A stretch of 64,000 bases of DNA from DASRIA01 sp963768885 (lineage in GTDB: Bacteria; Actinomycetota; Thermoleophilia; Solirubrobacterales; JBBDJG01): positions 307,471 through 371,470 of the forward strand of contig CAVYJN010000008.1 of NCBI GenBank assembly GCA_963768885.1, read 5' to 3'. Below are positions 26,707 through 35,863 of the stretch, piece after piece. The position numbers and the translations under genes are program-made. The notes under the pieces were generated by a model that saw only the letters and a program-made list of their open reading frames with translations, ran no database searches and was not told the origin of the DNA. The first letter of the stretch is position 1, and every line of letters begins with the position of its first letter.

Positions 26707-27750
26707 TCAGCCGCCGCGCTTCAGCCCGGCGATTCGCGCGAGCGCCGCCCACGGCGGGCCGAACGCCGCGCAGCCGCGCAGGAAGCCGGCGCCCCAGGAC
26801 AGGTGCATGGTCGCGAACACGACGGCGAGCCCGGCGCCCTCGGCGGGGCCCTGCTCGCGCGCCGTCGGCGCGCTCGCCGCGACCACGCCGGCCGCCCATG
26901 CCCCGACCGCCGCCCTGCACGCGAGGCGCAGCGGCCGCGGCGCCAGCACGGCGCCCGCGAGCGCGATCACGAGGCCGGGAGGGAACACGGCGGAGCGCCG
27001 CATGCTCGTCGGGTGGTAGCGGCTCGTCTTGGCGCGGTAGTAGCCGTAGCGCCAGTACTGGCGCCAGAGCGACTCGAGCGAGTCGCGCGGCGTGTACAGC
27101 GCCCCCAGCTCCGGGACGCAGACGATCCTGCTGCCGCGCTCGAAGAACCGCGCCGCCAGCTCGGAGTCCTGGTTCACGGGCCAGCCGTCGTCCCAGCCGC
27201 CGTAGCTGTCGAGCGTCTCGCGCTTCCAGACGCCGGTGAACACGCCCGTGTCGATGTCCTTCTCCTCCTCCGCCTCCCATTTGCCGGAGCCGCCCGCGCC
27301 GAACCAGGAGCGCAGCGCGATCGCCACCCGCCGCGACCACTTGCCCGTCCCGTGGGGGATCTGCGGGCCGGTGACCCATTCGACGTCGCCGCGCTCGAGG
27401 CGCTCGACGCCCTTCGCCACGTACTCCGCCGGGTAGTGGGTGTGGGCGTCCATCCGGACGACGTAGTCCCCGCGCGCGTTCTCGAGCCCGATGTTCAGCC
27501 CGAAGGTCGTGCGCCGCTGCGGGTTGTCGAGGACCCGGATGCGATGGTCGGAGGCCGCCATCTCCTCGAGGATCTCCTTCGTGCGGTCGTCCGAGTCGCC
27601 GTCCATGAAGAGGAACTCGATCTCGCCGTCGTAGCTCTGCGAGAGCATGGCCTCGACGCTCTCGCGGATGTGCCGCTCCTCGTTGAGGACCGGGATCAGC
27701 ACGCTGACGTCTACTTTTACGGTGAGGGACTGCTGCGGCGCGAACGTCAC
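26707..27750 (-). CDS. GT2 family glycosyltransferase with C-terminal membrane segments
   Basis: About 347 aa from GTG 27750. VKVDVSVLIPVLNEERHIRE opens a GT-A fold; EFLFMDGDSDDRT and VVRMDAHTHYPA (DxD-like metal site) follow. NQDSELAARFFERGSR and WRQYWRYGYYRAKTSRYH correspond to the catalytic Asp/acceptor region and the QxxRW-like motif. Hydrophobic stretches after residue 240 (VFPPGLVIALAGAVL and VVAASAPTA region) suggest membrane anchoring. It likely extends the lipid-linked repeat unit. Confidence 0.87.
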   Translation of the reverse strand: MTFAPQQSLTVKVDVSVLIPVLNEERHIRESVEAMLSQSYDGEIEFLFMDGDSDDRTKEILEEMAASDHRIRVLDNPQRRTTFGLNIGLENARGDYVVRMDAHTHYPAEYVAKGVERLERGDVEWVTGPQIPHGTGKWSRRVAIALRSWFGAGGSGKWEAEEEKDIDTGVFTGVWKRETLDSYGGWDDGWPVNQDSELAARFFERGSRIVCVPELGALYTPRDSLESLWRQYWRYGYYRAKTSRYHPTSMRRSAVFPPGLVIALAGAVLAPRPLRLACRAAVGAWAAGVVAASAPTAREQGPAEGAGLAVVFATMHLSWGAGFLRGCAAFGPPWAALARIAGLKRGG

Positions 27751-27767
27751 GGGTGGATTATCGGCTG

Positions 27768-29219
27768 CTAGCCGGTGGAACCGAAGGGGTTGAAACGCCG
27801 GTCCCGGACCCGCTTCAGCGAGAACGGCACCGAGGCCTCCTTCGAGGACAGCAGCCGCGCCCGCAGAGAGCCCTTGCGCGGGCCCCTCAGGCGGGCCCGG
27901 AATATCCCCGTCGAGTCGCTGCGCAGCCGCTTCACGCGCCTCCACTTGCCGCCCCGCGAGCGCTCGATCGCCACCTTCGCGCGGGGCGCGCCGCCCGGGA
28001 CCCGGCCCCACACGTCGACGTGCCGGCGGCTCCGGAACGCCACGAACGGGAAGCGGAAGGCCTGCAACGAGCGCGTCTTCGGCTTGTCGCATGCGATGTC
28101 GGTCTCGCAGCGGAACCAGAGGCCCGACTGCACGGCGCCGGCCGCCGGGCCGTCGCGGAGCCGATACCAGATGAACAGGGACACGCCCGCGTCCCAGGAT
28201 CGGTAGAGCGCCTCGGACACCCAGCGCGCATGCAGGGCGAGGGGGACGCCGCCCGGATCGGCCGGCGAGGTGTCCCAGCCGAACTCCGTCACCCAGAAGC
28301 GCACGGGCACCCGCGAGGAAACGCGCCCCTTGCGCACCGCCGTCTTCAGGAGGCGCTGGAGGCGCTTCATGTCGCCCAGCGAGATGCTGTCCGGGTGCCC
28401 GGCCTTGTGGGTGGGCCCGCCCGAGGTGTAAGGGTGGTGGCTGAGCACGTCGAGCTGCACCGGCGGCCCGCACCCCGGCACCACCGCGAGCTTCTCGGAC
28501 AAGCAGAGGACCTCGCGCAGGAAGCGATAGGGCCCGATCGTGACGCCGCTCGCGCGGTTGATCGTGAAGGGGAAGGTCGCGCCGGCCACCACGATGTTGT
28601 CCTGGTGGACCCGGTGCACCCCGGTGGCGAACTGGTTGACCAGCTCGCGGTAGAGCGCGGGCGACGCGTTGCGCCCGTCGGGGGCGCGCTGGGGGTAAAG
28701 GAAGAAGTTGGCGTTGGGCTCGTTCCAGGCCTCGAACATGCGCACCCTGGGCAGGCCCGGGATCGCGCCGCTGTAGCGACGCGCGATCGCCTCCCCGAAC
28801 AGCCCGAACTGCACCGGGTCGGGGTTGCCGGTCCCGGGCGAGCCGCTCTTGTCGCGCTCGGCGTAGGCGGCGGCCTGCTCGACCGTGAGCAGGGGCTGCA
28901 GGCCGGTTGCGACGGCGGCGCGCACGTAGGAGTCGTAGGGCTCCCAGTCGTAGCTCGGCTCGACGGGGCTCGCGGGGTTGAAGTTCGCCGGCGGGTTGGT
29001 GGGCGCCACCGCGCGCCAGGAGATGTTGATCTTCACGACTCCGGCGCCGGAGGCCTTGATCCGGTCGAAGTGCGTCTGGGTGTAGTCGAAGTCCTGGAAC
29101 CCGAGCGCGAGCGGCCGCGCGGCGGCGGACGCAGCCGTGGGCAGCGCGAGGACCGCCGCAATCGAGAGGAGCGGCGCCAGTCTCAGGTGACGGCGAAGCC
29201 GTCTAGCTATTCCGTGCAT
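27768..29219 (-). CDS. Secreted glycoside-hydrolase-like (TIM-barrel, clan A type) protein
   Basis: 483 aa from ATG 29219. A signal peptide (LAPLLSIAAVLALPTAASA) precedes a barrel with VVKINISWRAVAPTNPP, RMFEAWNEPNANFF (acid/base Glu after Asn) and VRFWVTEFGWDTSP (nucleophile Glu). This pair of Glu residues is the clan GH-A signature, as in GH39/GH5-like enzymes. The C-terminal region is a basic beta domain (HVDVWGRVPGGAPRAKVAIE), similar in style to the end of the beta-helix protein at 19507. A role in trimming exported polysaccharide is plausible. The specific GH family is not certain. Confidence 0.8.
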   Translation of the reverse strand: MHGIARRLRRHLRLAPLLSIAAVLALPTAASAAARPLALGFQDFDYTQTHFDRIKASGAGVVKINISWRAVAPTNPPANFNPASPVEPSYDWEPYDSYVRAAVATGLQPLLTVEQAAAYAERDKSGSPGTGNPDPVQFGLFGEAIARRYSGAIPGLPRVRMFEAWNEPNANFFLYPQRAPDGRNASPALYRELVNQFATGVHRVHQDNIVVAGATFPFTINRASGVTIGPYRFLREVLCLSEKLAVVPGCGPPVQLDVLSHHPYTSGGPTHKAGHPDSISLGDMKRLQRLLKTAVRKGRVSSRVPVRFWVTEFGWDTSPADPGGVPLALHARWVSEALYRSWDAGVSLFIWYRLRDGPAAGAVQSGLWFRCETDIACDKPKTRSLQAFRFPFVAFRSRRHVDVWGRVPGGAPRAKVAIERSRGGKWRRVKRLRSDSTGIFRARLRGPRKGSLRARLLSSKEASVPFSLKRVRDRRFNPFGSTG

Positions 29220-29232
29220 CAAGGCGGTTGGC

Positions 29233-31254
29233 CTACCGTGCGGAGCGCTCGCGGGCCTTGGCCCGCAGATCCGCGAACAACTCGGACTTGCTGTTGAGCG
29301 ACTTCGCACGCCGGAGGCTGCGGCGCCCTTCTCTTATGAAACCAGCCTTGGTCTGGATGCGCGCCGCAACGAGCCAGATGCTCCAGTCGCTGCGGTCGCG
29401 CTCGAGCGCGTCCCCGATGTAGGTCCGCGCGCGGCCGAGGTTGCCGGCCTGCTCCTCGACGAGCGCGAGCTGGAGGTAGGGGGAGGCCGCCCAGGGCTGC
29501 AGCGAGCGGGCGCCCTCGGCCGCATCGACGGCCTCGGCCACGTCGCCGCGCTCGGAGGCGGACTGGCTCTGCTCGAGCCGCTTCTGGCCGAGCATCGGCA
29601 CCGCCACGCAGAGGATCGCGGCCAGCGAGACCGCGACCGCGGCGGTGCGGAGCGCGCGCCTGCGCAGATCCCGCCGGTGATCGCGGCGCTCGGGCCGGTC
29701 GGCCCGCACGGGATCCTCGGCCGGCAGCGTCGCGTGACCGACCAGCATCCCGAGCGCCACCACGGCCACGAGGCCGACGATCGTCAGCTCCCACATCCAG
29801 TCGATCGCGGCCGCGAGCGCAAAGGCGGCGACCACCGCAGCAAGCGCGGCGATCAGGGGCCGGTCCGCCCCGGCGCGCCGCATCCGCGCGACCCCGGCGC
29901 CGAGCCCGGTGCCGAACGCGAGCACGATCAGCAGGAAGCCGGCGATGCCGAGCTCGGCGAGCATCTCGAGCCACAGCGAGTGCGCGTCGCGGACGAACAG
30001 CGGGAACTCCGCGTGCTGCATCCACCAGGCCTGGTACGAGCCGGCGCCCCGCCCGAAGCCCGGCTTGGTCTGCCACTCGTCCACCGCGGCGGCCCACAGC
30101 TGCCAGCGGCCCGTGCTGGTCGAGCTCAGCAGGTGGGAGCGCGTGAAGTCGCCCTCGGCGTACTTCGTCTCCCCCGGCGGGCGCTTGAAGTCCTCGAACT
30201 TGCCGGCCGGATCGAACGCCGCGAGCCCCGCGATCGCGATCAGCGCGCAGGCGCCCGCGATCGCGAACTGGCCCGCGCGCGGCACGCGCGGCTGCCAGTC
30301 GGCGAACCGGCTCCAGGCCCAGTAGGCCGCGACGCACGCGGCGGCGATCAGCGCAAGCAGCAGCGCCGCGCTCTCGCCCTCGCTCGCGACGGTGGGCGCC
30401 GACAGCGGGCCGTTCACGAGGTCGTCGCGCGCCAGCAGCACCTCGACGGCCGCGATCGCCCCCGCCGCGCCGACGACCGTCGCGGCGAGCGCGCTGGTGC
30501 GGCGGGACGTCAGCGCGAGGAAGACCAGCACGCCGAACGCGGCCGCCGCGGCTCCGCCCCGCGAGGAGGTCAGATAGATCGTCGCCGTGATCGCGGGCAC
30601 AGGGGCGAGCGCGAGCGCGCGCAGGATTGCGGGCCGCGGCGCGACCGCGGCGCGCAGCAGCAGCGGCAGCGCGAGCCCGGCGAGGATCGCGAGGCCGTTC
30701 CAGTAGTTGACCGGGTAGTGCAGGCGCGTGCTGACCGGGAAGAAGGAGGGCGGCGCACCGGGACCGACGTCGCCCCACCAGAACCGGCTCGCGAGGGCGA
30801 CGAGCACGACGCCCACGATGCCCAGCGCAAGCCCGTCGCTCACGGCGGCCGCGTGACGGGCGCGCACGGCGACCGCGACGAGCGCCAGGACGCCCACGTA
30901 CATCAGCACGCGCGTGAACTCGAGGAAGGCCTTCTCGTCCGATGCGGCCCAGCCGGTCGAGAGCAGCGTGAGCACGGCAAGCGCGGCCATCGACCCGGTC
31001 GCCACGATCGCGGCCCGCGGCACGCGCGCTCCGGGCCACACCTTGAGCGCGATGCCGATCGCCAGCGCCCACCAAGCCGCGATCGCGACGGCCGAGCGGT
31101 CGGTGAGCTGGTAGCTGCCGTCGTTGAAGCCGAGCAGGAACGTGGCCGCCCCCACGAGCAGCATCACCGCCAGGGCCGGCGCCGACTCGTTCAGGCGGCG
31201 CGGGGCAGCGGGAGGCTGCGCAGGCCGCTCGGGGCCCGCGACGTCGTGGGGCAC
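29233..31254 (-). CDS. O-antigen ligase/polymerase-like membrane protein with TPR tail
   Basis: 673 aa from GTG 31254. About 12 membrane helices are followed by the Wzy_C region: SSTSTGRWQLWAAAVDEWQT, KPGFGRGAGSYQAWWMQH and DAHSLWLEMLAELGIAGFLL. After a last helix (AAVAVSLAAILCVAVPMLG) the C-terminal 110 residues form TPR-like helices (SASERGDVAEAVDAAEGARS, LVEEQAGNLGRARTYIGDAL). It is the second such protein in the locus, so one may polymerise and the other ligate, or there may be two acceptors. It lies 13 nt after the membrane-anchored protein gene. Confidence 0.87.
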   Translation of the reverse strand: MPHDVAGPERPAQPPAAPRRLNESAPALAVMLLVGAATFLLGFNDGSYQLTDRSAVAIAAWWALAIGIALKVWPGARVPRAAIVATGSMAALAVLTLLSTGWAASDEKAFLEFTRVLMYVGVLALVAVAVRARHAAAVSDGLALGIVGVVLVALASRFWWGDVGPGAPPSFFPVSTRLHYPVNYWNGLAILAGLALPLLLRAAVAPRPAILRALALAPVPAITATIYLTSSRGGAAAAAFGVLVFLALTSRRTSALAATVVGAAGAIAAVEVLLARDDLVNGPLSAPTVASEGESAALLLALIAAACVAAYWAWSRFADWQPRVPRAGQFAIAGACALIAIAGLAAFDPAGKFEDFKRPPGETKYAEGDFTRSHLLSSTSTGRWQLWAAAVDEWQTKPGFGRGAGSYQAWWMQHAEFPLFVRDAHSLWLEMLAELGIAGFLLIVLAFGTGLGAGVARMRRAGADRPLIAALAAVVAAFALAAAIDWMWELTIVGLVAVVALGMLVGHATLPAEDPVRADRPERRDHRRDLRRRALRTAAVAVSLAAILCVAVPMLGQKRLEQSQSASERGDVAEAVDAAEGARSLQPWAASPYLQLALVEEQAGNLGRARTYIGDALERDRSDWSIWLVAARIQTKAGFIREGRRSLRRAKSLNSKSELFADLRAKARERSAR

Positions 31255-31267
31255 CGCGTGCCCCGTG

Positions 31268-31780
31268 TTAACCCGACTGGCTGTTCTTGTGGCGCTGATA
31301 GGCGACCGCCCCGACCATCAGGCCCGTGATCGCGAGCAGCGCGAGCAGGAGCCAGAGCAGGTCTCCCCCACTGTCTCGCACGGCCTTGACGGAAGCCGTC
31401 GGTACGGCCGGCGTCGAGCCGGAGGAGCCGCGCTTTGCGTTGTTATCGGCGCCGGCGCCCGTTCCCTGAGGCGCCCCGAACTCGCCCGACGTCGCAAGCT
31501 CCTCGAGCGATGCGGCGTCGGTGCCGGCCTGGGCGTAGAGCTTGTCCCGCAGGCGCGCCGGCAAGCCGCTGCGCCCACGCTCGGACTCCTTCGTGGCGCT
31601 CGGCCCGCGGCTCGTGGGAAGGGTCTCGACGTACTGGTCGGCGGCCGAGTAGTCGTCCGGAGAGGCCGCGCGCGCCGGCGCAGCCGTCATCAGCATCGCC
31701 GCGAGGAAGGCGACCAGGGCCGCCCCTGCGGCAAGAGCCGGCCGACGGCCGGCCGCGGCACGCGGGTGTCGGGCCGTCAG
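31268..31780 (-). CDS. Small exported, C-terminally membrane-anchored protein of unknown function
   Basis: About 170 aa. The N-terminus contains a signal-like helix (LAAGAALVAFLAAMLMTAAPA) with an Ala-x-Ala site before ASPDDYSAADQYVETLPTS. A low-complexity spacer follows, then a C-terminal helix (LLWLLLALLAITGLMVGAVA) and a basic tail. No ATG, GTG or TTG precedes the signal helix in a sensible position. A CTG at 31780 overlapping the upstream stop (CTGA) has GGGAGGA just before it and is my tentative start. It sits between the sugar transferase and polymerase genes, suggesting an accessory role in export. I do not recognise the family. Confidence 0.6.
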   Translation of the reverse strand: MTARHPRAAAGRRPALAAGAALVAFLAAMLMTAAPARAASPDDYSAADQYVETLPTSRGPSATKESERGRSGLPARLRDKLYAQAGTDAASLEELATSGEFGAPQGTGAGADNNAKRGSSGSTPAVPTASVKAVRDSGGDLLWLLLALLAITGLMVGAVAYQRHKNSQSG

Positions 31781-33454
31781 TCCTCCCGCCAGCGCAGGAG
31801 GGAGCCGACGGTCATGACGGCGATCTTCATGTCGAGCCATAGGGACCAGTTCTCGATGTAGTAGTTGTCCCATTCGACCCGGTCGGCAAGCGATGTGTTG
31901 CCGCGCAGGCCGTGAACCTGGGCCCAGCCGGTGATGCCCGACTTGACGCGGTGGCGATCACCGTAGCGGTGCACCGCCTCCTCGAAGAGTCTCACAAAGG
32001 TGCCCAGCTCGGGCCGGGGCCCGATCAGGGACATGTCGCCGCGCAGGACGTTGATGAGCTGCGGCAGCTCGTCGAGCGAGTAGCGGCGCAGCACGCGGCC
32101 GATCGGCGTGCGACGGTCCTCGTCGGAGGCCTGCACCTTGATCTCGGTGGTCGCCTCCGCGGTGGCGGTCGCGAGTTCGCCGTCCGCGTGGGCCGGCTCC
32201 CCGTTCCCGTTGCCGTTCCCGTTTGCGACGTGACCGTTGCCCGTTGCCGTTCCCGTTGCCGTTTGCGACGTGACCGTTGCCGTTCCCGTTGCCGTTGCCG
32301 TTCGGCTTCGCGTCGCCGAGCAGCGACTGGCTGCTGTCGAGCGACTCGAAGACCCAGTGGCCGTGGTTGTGGCCGGACGACTCCGGGCTGCCCTTCATCG
32401 TCCGGAACTTGAGCATGTCGAACTCCTCGCCGTTGAGGCCGATGCGCCGCTGGCGGAAGAAGATCGGCCGGCCGGACGTGATCAGCACGGCGAGCGTGAG
32501 AGCGATCAGGATCGGCGAGATCAGCACGATCGCGATCCCCGCGACCACGCGGTCGATCGCGTACTTGACGAGGAACTGCCAGCCCTTGGGGTCGATCGGC
32601 CGCATCTCGAGCAGCGGCAGGCCGCCGAGGTGCTCGACCGACACGCGCTCGACCGAGACCTCGAAGAGGCGCGGCACCAGCGAGGCGGACACGCCGAGCT
32701 CGCGGCAGCGTCGCACCATGCTGAGCATCACGGCGTGCGGGGCCGTCGAGAAGGTGAAGACGACGTGCTCGACGCCGCGCTCCTCGATCACGCGCTCGAG
32801 GTCCCAGCTGGCCCCGACGACCGGAAGGTCGACCGTCTGGCCTTCGAGCTCGAGCGGGTCGTTGTCGAGGAAGCCGACGGGGCGCAGGCCGAACTCCGGC
32901 CGCTCCACGAGGCGCTTGGCGACGAGTTGGCCGACGCGGCCGGCGCCGACGATCAGGGTGGCCTTGCCGCCCTCGCCACGCGAGACCGCGCGGGCGCGGG
33001 AGATGAACAGCCCGGTGCGCCCGGCCGAGAGCGCGAGCGCGGCCAGCATCCAGGTCTGAGCGGTCTGCGCTGCGGTGTGCGGGTCGTCGGTCAGCACCAC
33101 CCGCAGGGAGATGACGGTCATCGTGGCGACCGCGGTGGCCGACACGATCGAGCGGATCTCGTCGAGCAGATGCGAGCGGAGCCGGTCCGCGTACATGCCG
33201 CGGACCGCGAAGATCACGAGCACGAGGGAGCTGAAGAAGACGACCCAGGACACGGGCGCGGCGGGCTCGCCGAGCGCCGACGAGATGGCCTCGGTCGCAA
33301 TCCCCGCAAATACCAGCATCAGCGCGTCGAGCCACACGGGCTTGACGCGGCGGGTGGTGGCCTCCAGGCCCGGCTCTCCTGCGCCGGAACGGCGTAGCCG
33401 CCCAAGCCTCAGTGCCGAGCCGATCTCCTTCGTGAATAGGTCGTTAGTTCCCAT
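31777..33454 (-). CDS. Initiating polyprenyl-phosphate sugar-1-phosphate transferase with Gly-Asn-repeat insert (frame break)
   Basis: WcaJ/WbaP-type exopolysaccharide transferase from ATG 33454. Four N-terminal helices (VWLDALMLVFAGIATEA onward) precede a CoA-binding-like domain (TLIVGAGRVGQLVAKRLVER). Then come a membrane helix (YAIDRVVAGIAIVLISPILI) and the catalytic bacterial sugar transferase domain (RQRRIGLNGEEFDMLKFRTM; later RTPIGRVLRRYSLDELPQL, GPRPELGTFV, KSGITGWAQVHGLRG). The loop between KFRTM and RRTPIG carries a Gly-Asn repeat and an acidic linker. One extra base at about 32241 inside the repeat breaks the frame. It would prime synthesis by loading the first sugar on undecaprenyl phosphate. 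Confidence 0.88.
32205..32313 (-). repeat. Gly-Asn-encoding minisatellite inside the sugar transferase gene
   Basis: On the coding strand, runs of GGCAAC/GGGAAC hexamers encode Asn-Gly repeats. They are interrupted twice by a GGTCACGTCGCAAAC spacer (His-Val-Ala-Asn), so the spacer plus hexamers form a larger repeat of about 40 bp. Hexamer changes keep the frame; the single extra C at 32240-32242 does not. Confidence 0.8.
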
Positions 33455-33850
33455 GACCGTTAAAACGTCCAATCCTTCAAACGCTCTACATCCTCGAAAC
33501 TTGCTGAACTCCGTTCTTTAAGCCTCTGTTCACGTCCGCGTGAAGAAATATGAGGATCCGGGCGGCGGGAATCGCCCATGACCCCTGTGCTACTTACATT
33601 CGGCCAGCCACCATCGCGGGATTAACCCGACACGGGACATGGCCAAGACCTAGTTGTTGTTCCGACTTCCTTGCCCCGCCACTCCAGGCTCGGACGATCG
33701 TGTCCGACTGCGCGGGTGGCGCCACAGCCATTCTAGGGAACGAGCCGCGCGCCGTCGACACTTTTTCCATCGTTCTGTCTTCGGCTGGACCGGCCCGGTC
33801 CCGTAGTGCTGGATACGCCCCGGCCGCCGGCAGGTTTCACGGCCGTCCGC
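33455..33850. other. Gene-free spacer upstream of the exopolysaccharide minus-strand operon
   Basis: 396 bp between the start of the sugar transferase gene (33454) and the end of serS (33851). The part nearest the transferase (33430-33660) is visibly richer in A+T than the surroundings, as expected for a promoter region. I see no convincing ORF, tRNA or repeat in it and could not fix a specific -35/-10 pair. Confidence 0.5.
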
Positions 33851-35125
33851 TCAGGCGGGGCCGGGGACGACGGCGGGACCGCCGAAAGGATGCAGCACCG
33901 CCGGGACGTCGAAGCCCCCGTCGGCCGTCTGGTGGTTCTCCATGATCGCGAGGATCGTCCGCCCCACCGCGACCGCCGTCCCGTTGAGGGTATGGACGGG
34001 CCGCGGTGAGCCCTTGGGCTCCGCCCGGAAACGGGCGCGCAGGCGCCTTGCCTGGTAGTCGGTCGTGTTCGAGCACGACGTCAGCTCCCGATACCGGCCC
34101 TGGCCCGGGATCCACGCCTCGCAGTCGTACTTCTTGGCCGCGGACGCGCCGAGGTCGCCGGCGGCCACGTTCACGACCCGGTAGGGGATCTCCAGCTCCT
34201 GGAGGATCTCCTCCTCGATCGCGAGCAGGCGCTCGTGCTCGTCGCCCGAGGTGGCGGGATCCACGAACGAGAACATCTCCACCTTGTCGAACTGGTGCAC
34301 GCGGAAGATCCCGCGCGTGTCCCTCCCGGCCGCGCCCGCCTCGCGCCGGAAGCAGGTCGAGAAGCCCGCATATCGGAGGGGAAGGTCGTCCGCGGCCATG
34401 ATCTGGTCGGCGTGCAGGGCCGCAATGCTGACCTCCGAGGTCCCGACCAGGAAGAGGTCGTCCGAGGGCACCTCGTAGATCTGCGCCCGGTCGGTCGGGA
34501 GGAAGCCTGTCCCGAACATCGGCTCCTCGCGGACCAGCACCGGTGGGATCACCGGCTGGAAGCCCTTCCCGGCCAGCTTGCGGAGCGCGTACTGGACGAG
34601 CGCGAGCTCGAGGAAGGCGAGGTCGCCCTTCAGGTAGGCGAACCGCGAGCCCGAGGCGCGCGCCGCGGCCTCCATGTCGATCAGCCCCAGGGACGTGCCG
34701 ATGTCGAGGTGGTCCCGGGGCTCGAATCCGAAAGCCGGCGGGTCCCCCACGACGCGGACAAGCGCGGCGTCCTCCTCGGTGAACCCGTCCGGCGCGCTCG
34801 GGTCCGGGAGGTTCGGAAGCGTGATCAGGAGCTCGTCGATGCGGCGCTCCGCGTCCGCCAGGTCCTGCTCCAGGGACCCGAGCTCGCGGCCGATCGCGTT
34901 CGACTCGGCGATCGCGTCCGGAGCCTCCTCGCCGGCCCGCTTGGCCTGCGCGATCCGCTCGGAGGCCTTCTTCTTCGCGCCGCGGCGCTCCTCGACCTCG
35001 GTGAGCAGCGCGCGGCGCCGTGCATCGAGGTCGAGCAGCTCGTCGACCCTGTCGGCCGCGCCCCGGCGCCCGAGGGCCGCCTTCACCCTCTCCGTGTCGC
35101 TGCGGATCAGCTTGAGGTCTAGCGT
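33851..35125 (-). CDS. serS: Seryl-tRNA synthetase
   Basis: Class II synthetase that charges tRNA-Ser (two such tRNAs lie in this window). The N-terminal coiled-coil arm (residues about 30-105, EVEERRGAKKKASERIAQAK) is followed by motif 1 around FQPVIPPVLVREEPM, then FLVGTSEVSIAALH, motif 2 STCFRREAGAAGRDTRGIFR with HQFDKVEMF, and motif 3 NGTAVAVGRTILAIMENHQ. The conserved start (LDLKLIRSDTERVKAAL) is encoded upstream of the first GTG (35086), but the codon where ATG is expected reads ACG (35125). The only in-frame stop is the cytochrome gene's TAG at 35141. The start is therefore ACG, an error, or GTG 35086. Confidence 0.93.
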   Translation of the reverse strand, partial: TLDLKLIRSDTERVKAALGRRGAADRVDELLDLDARRRALLTEVEERRGAKKKASERIAQAKRAGEEAPDAIAESNAIGRELGSLEQDLADAERRIDELLITLPNLPDPSAPDGFTEEDAALVRVVGDPPAFGFEPRDHLDIGTSLGLIDMEAAARASGSRFAYLKGDLAFLELALVQYALRKLAGKGFQPVIPPVLVREEPMFGTGFLPTDRAQIYEVPSDDLFLVGTSEVSIAALHADQIMAADDLPLRYAGFSTCFRREAGAAGRDTRGIFRVHQFDKVEMFSFVDPATSGDEHERLLAIEEEILQELEIPYRVVNVAAGDLGASAAKKYDCEAWIPGQGRYRELTSCSNTTDYQARRLRARFRAEPKGSPRPVHTLNGTAVAVGRTILAIMENHQTADGGFDVPAVLHPFGGPAVVPGPA

Positions 35126-35140
35126 GGCGGCGGCCTGTTT

Positions 35141-35539
35141 CTAGTCGGAGCCGGAACTGCCGGTCGAGCCGGAATTCAGGCCGGGCGGGCCCTTCGCCGA
35201 CTTGCCGGCGTACTTCGCGACGAAGTCGGCGACCGCCTCGGCCTCCTTACCGACGACGATGTTCTGCGGCATGATCGCGCCGGAGAACCCGCCGTTGCGG
35301 ATCGCGTAGAGCACCTGCTCTTTCGTCTCGCGGCGGTTGTTGAGGTTCGGCCCGGCGACGCGCTCCTTCTGGCTGCTGCCCTCCGTGCCGGCCGCCTCGA
35401 GCGTGTGGCAGCCCGCGCAGCGCTCCGCGAACAGCGTCGCGCCGGGGGTGTCGACCTGCTGGCCGTCGTCTCCGCAGCCGGCCGTCGTGAGTGCGGCGAG
35501 GACGGCGACGAGGCCGATCGCGATGCGGGGGCGCTTCAT
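35141..35539 (-). CDS. Lipoprotein class I cytochrome c
   Basis: 132 aa. A lipoprotein signal peptide (GLVAVLAALTTAGC) places a lipid-modified Cys at residue 22. The haem motif CAGCH at residues 41-45 is followed by a distal Met in GAIMPQNIVV and an AEAVADFVAKYAGKS helix, giving a mono-haem cytochrome c of about 100 residues facing outside. It probably carries electrons near the terminal oxidase. The Ser/Gly-rich C-terminus is flexible. Its stop is 15 nt before the serS coding start. Confidence 0.9.
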   Translation of the reverse strand: MKRPRIAIGLVAVLAALTTAGCGDDGQQVDTPGATLFAERCAGCHTLEAAGTEGSSQKERVAGPNLNNRRETKEQVLYAIRNGGFSGAIMPQNIVVGKEAEAVADFVAKYAGKSAKGPPGLNSGSTGSSGSD

Positions 35540-35559
35540 CGGAGCGGCATATTAGTTAC

Positions 35560-35646
35560 TACGGGGACGACCGTAGGTCGGCCCTCTTGACTGAGGTGAG
35601 GGCGAAGCCCTCTCGATATTCCGTACGGGGACGACCGTAGGTCGGC
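35560..35646. repeat. Pair of 23-bp direct repeats with internal palindrome
   Basis: An identical 23-bp sequence (TACGGGGACGACCGTAGGTC plus GGC) lies at 35560-35582 and 35624-35646. Each copy contains CGACC-GTA-GGTCG. Between them AGGGC-GAA-GCCCT forms another small hairpin. The stretch 35540-35863 between the divergent cytochrome c and flavin reductase genes holds only these repeats; I see no gene in it. Confidence 0.75.
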
Positions 35647-35863
35647 GGCGATCCCAAGAGCGGCGCGGCGGAAGGGATGCCGCGCCGCAGGGCGAACAAG
35701 GTTCCCGTCCGGCGCCGGCCGGGCAGAGCGGGCTCTACGAGCTTCAACTGCCTCGGGTGCGGCCTCCACTATTCGAGAGGCGCGCTCGCACATGACGGCG
35801 GCGAATGGGTCGGTGCCGGGCCTTCTTTCGCGATCGACGCCTGCGGTGGGAGTATTCCGCGCC

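Noticed and set aside
27753..29297. Long ORFs opposite the glycosidase-like, polymerase-like and nuo genes
   Set aside because: They are Arg/Pro/Ala-rich mirror frames produced by high third-position GC; the opposing genes carry recognisable domains.
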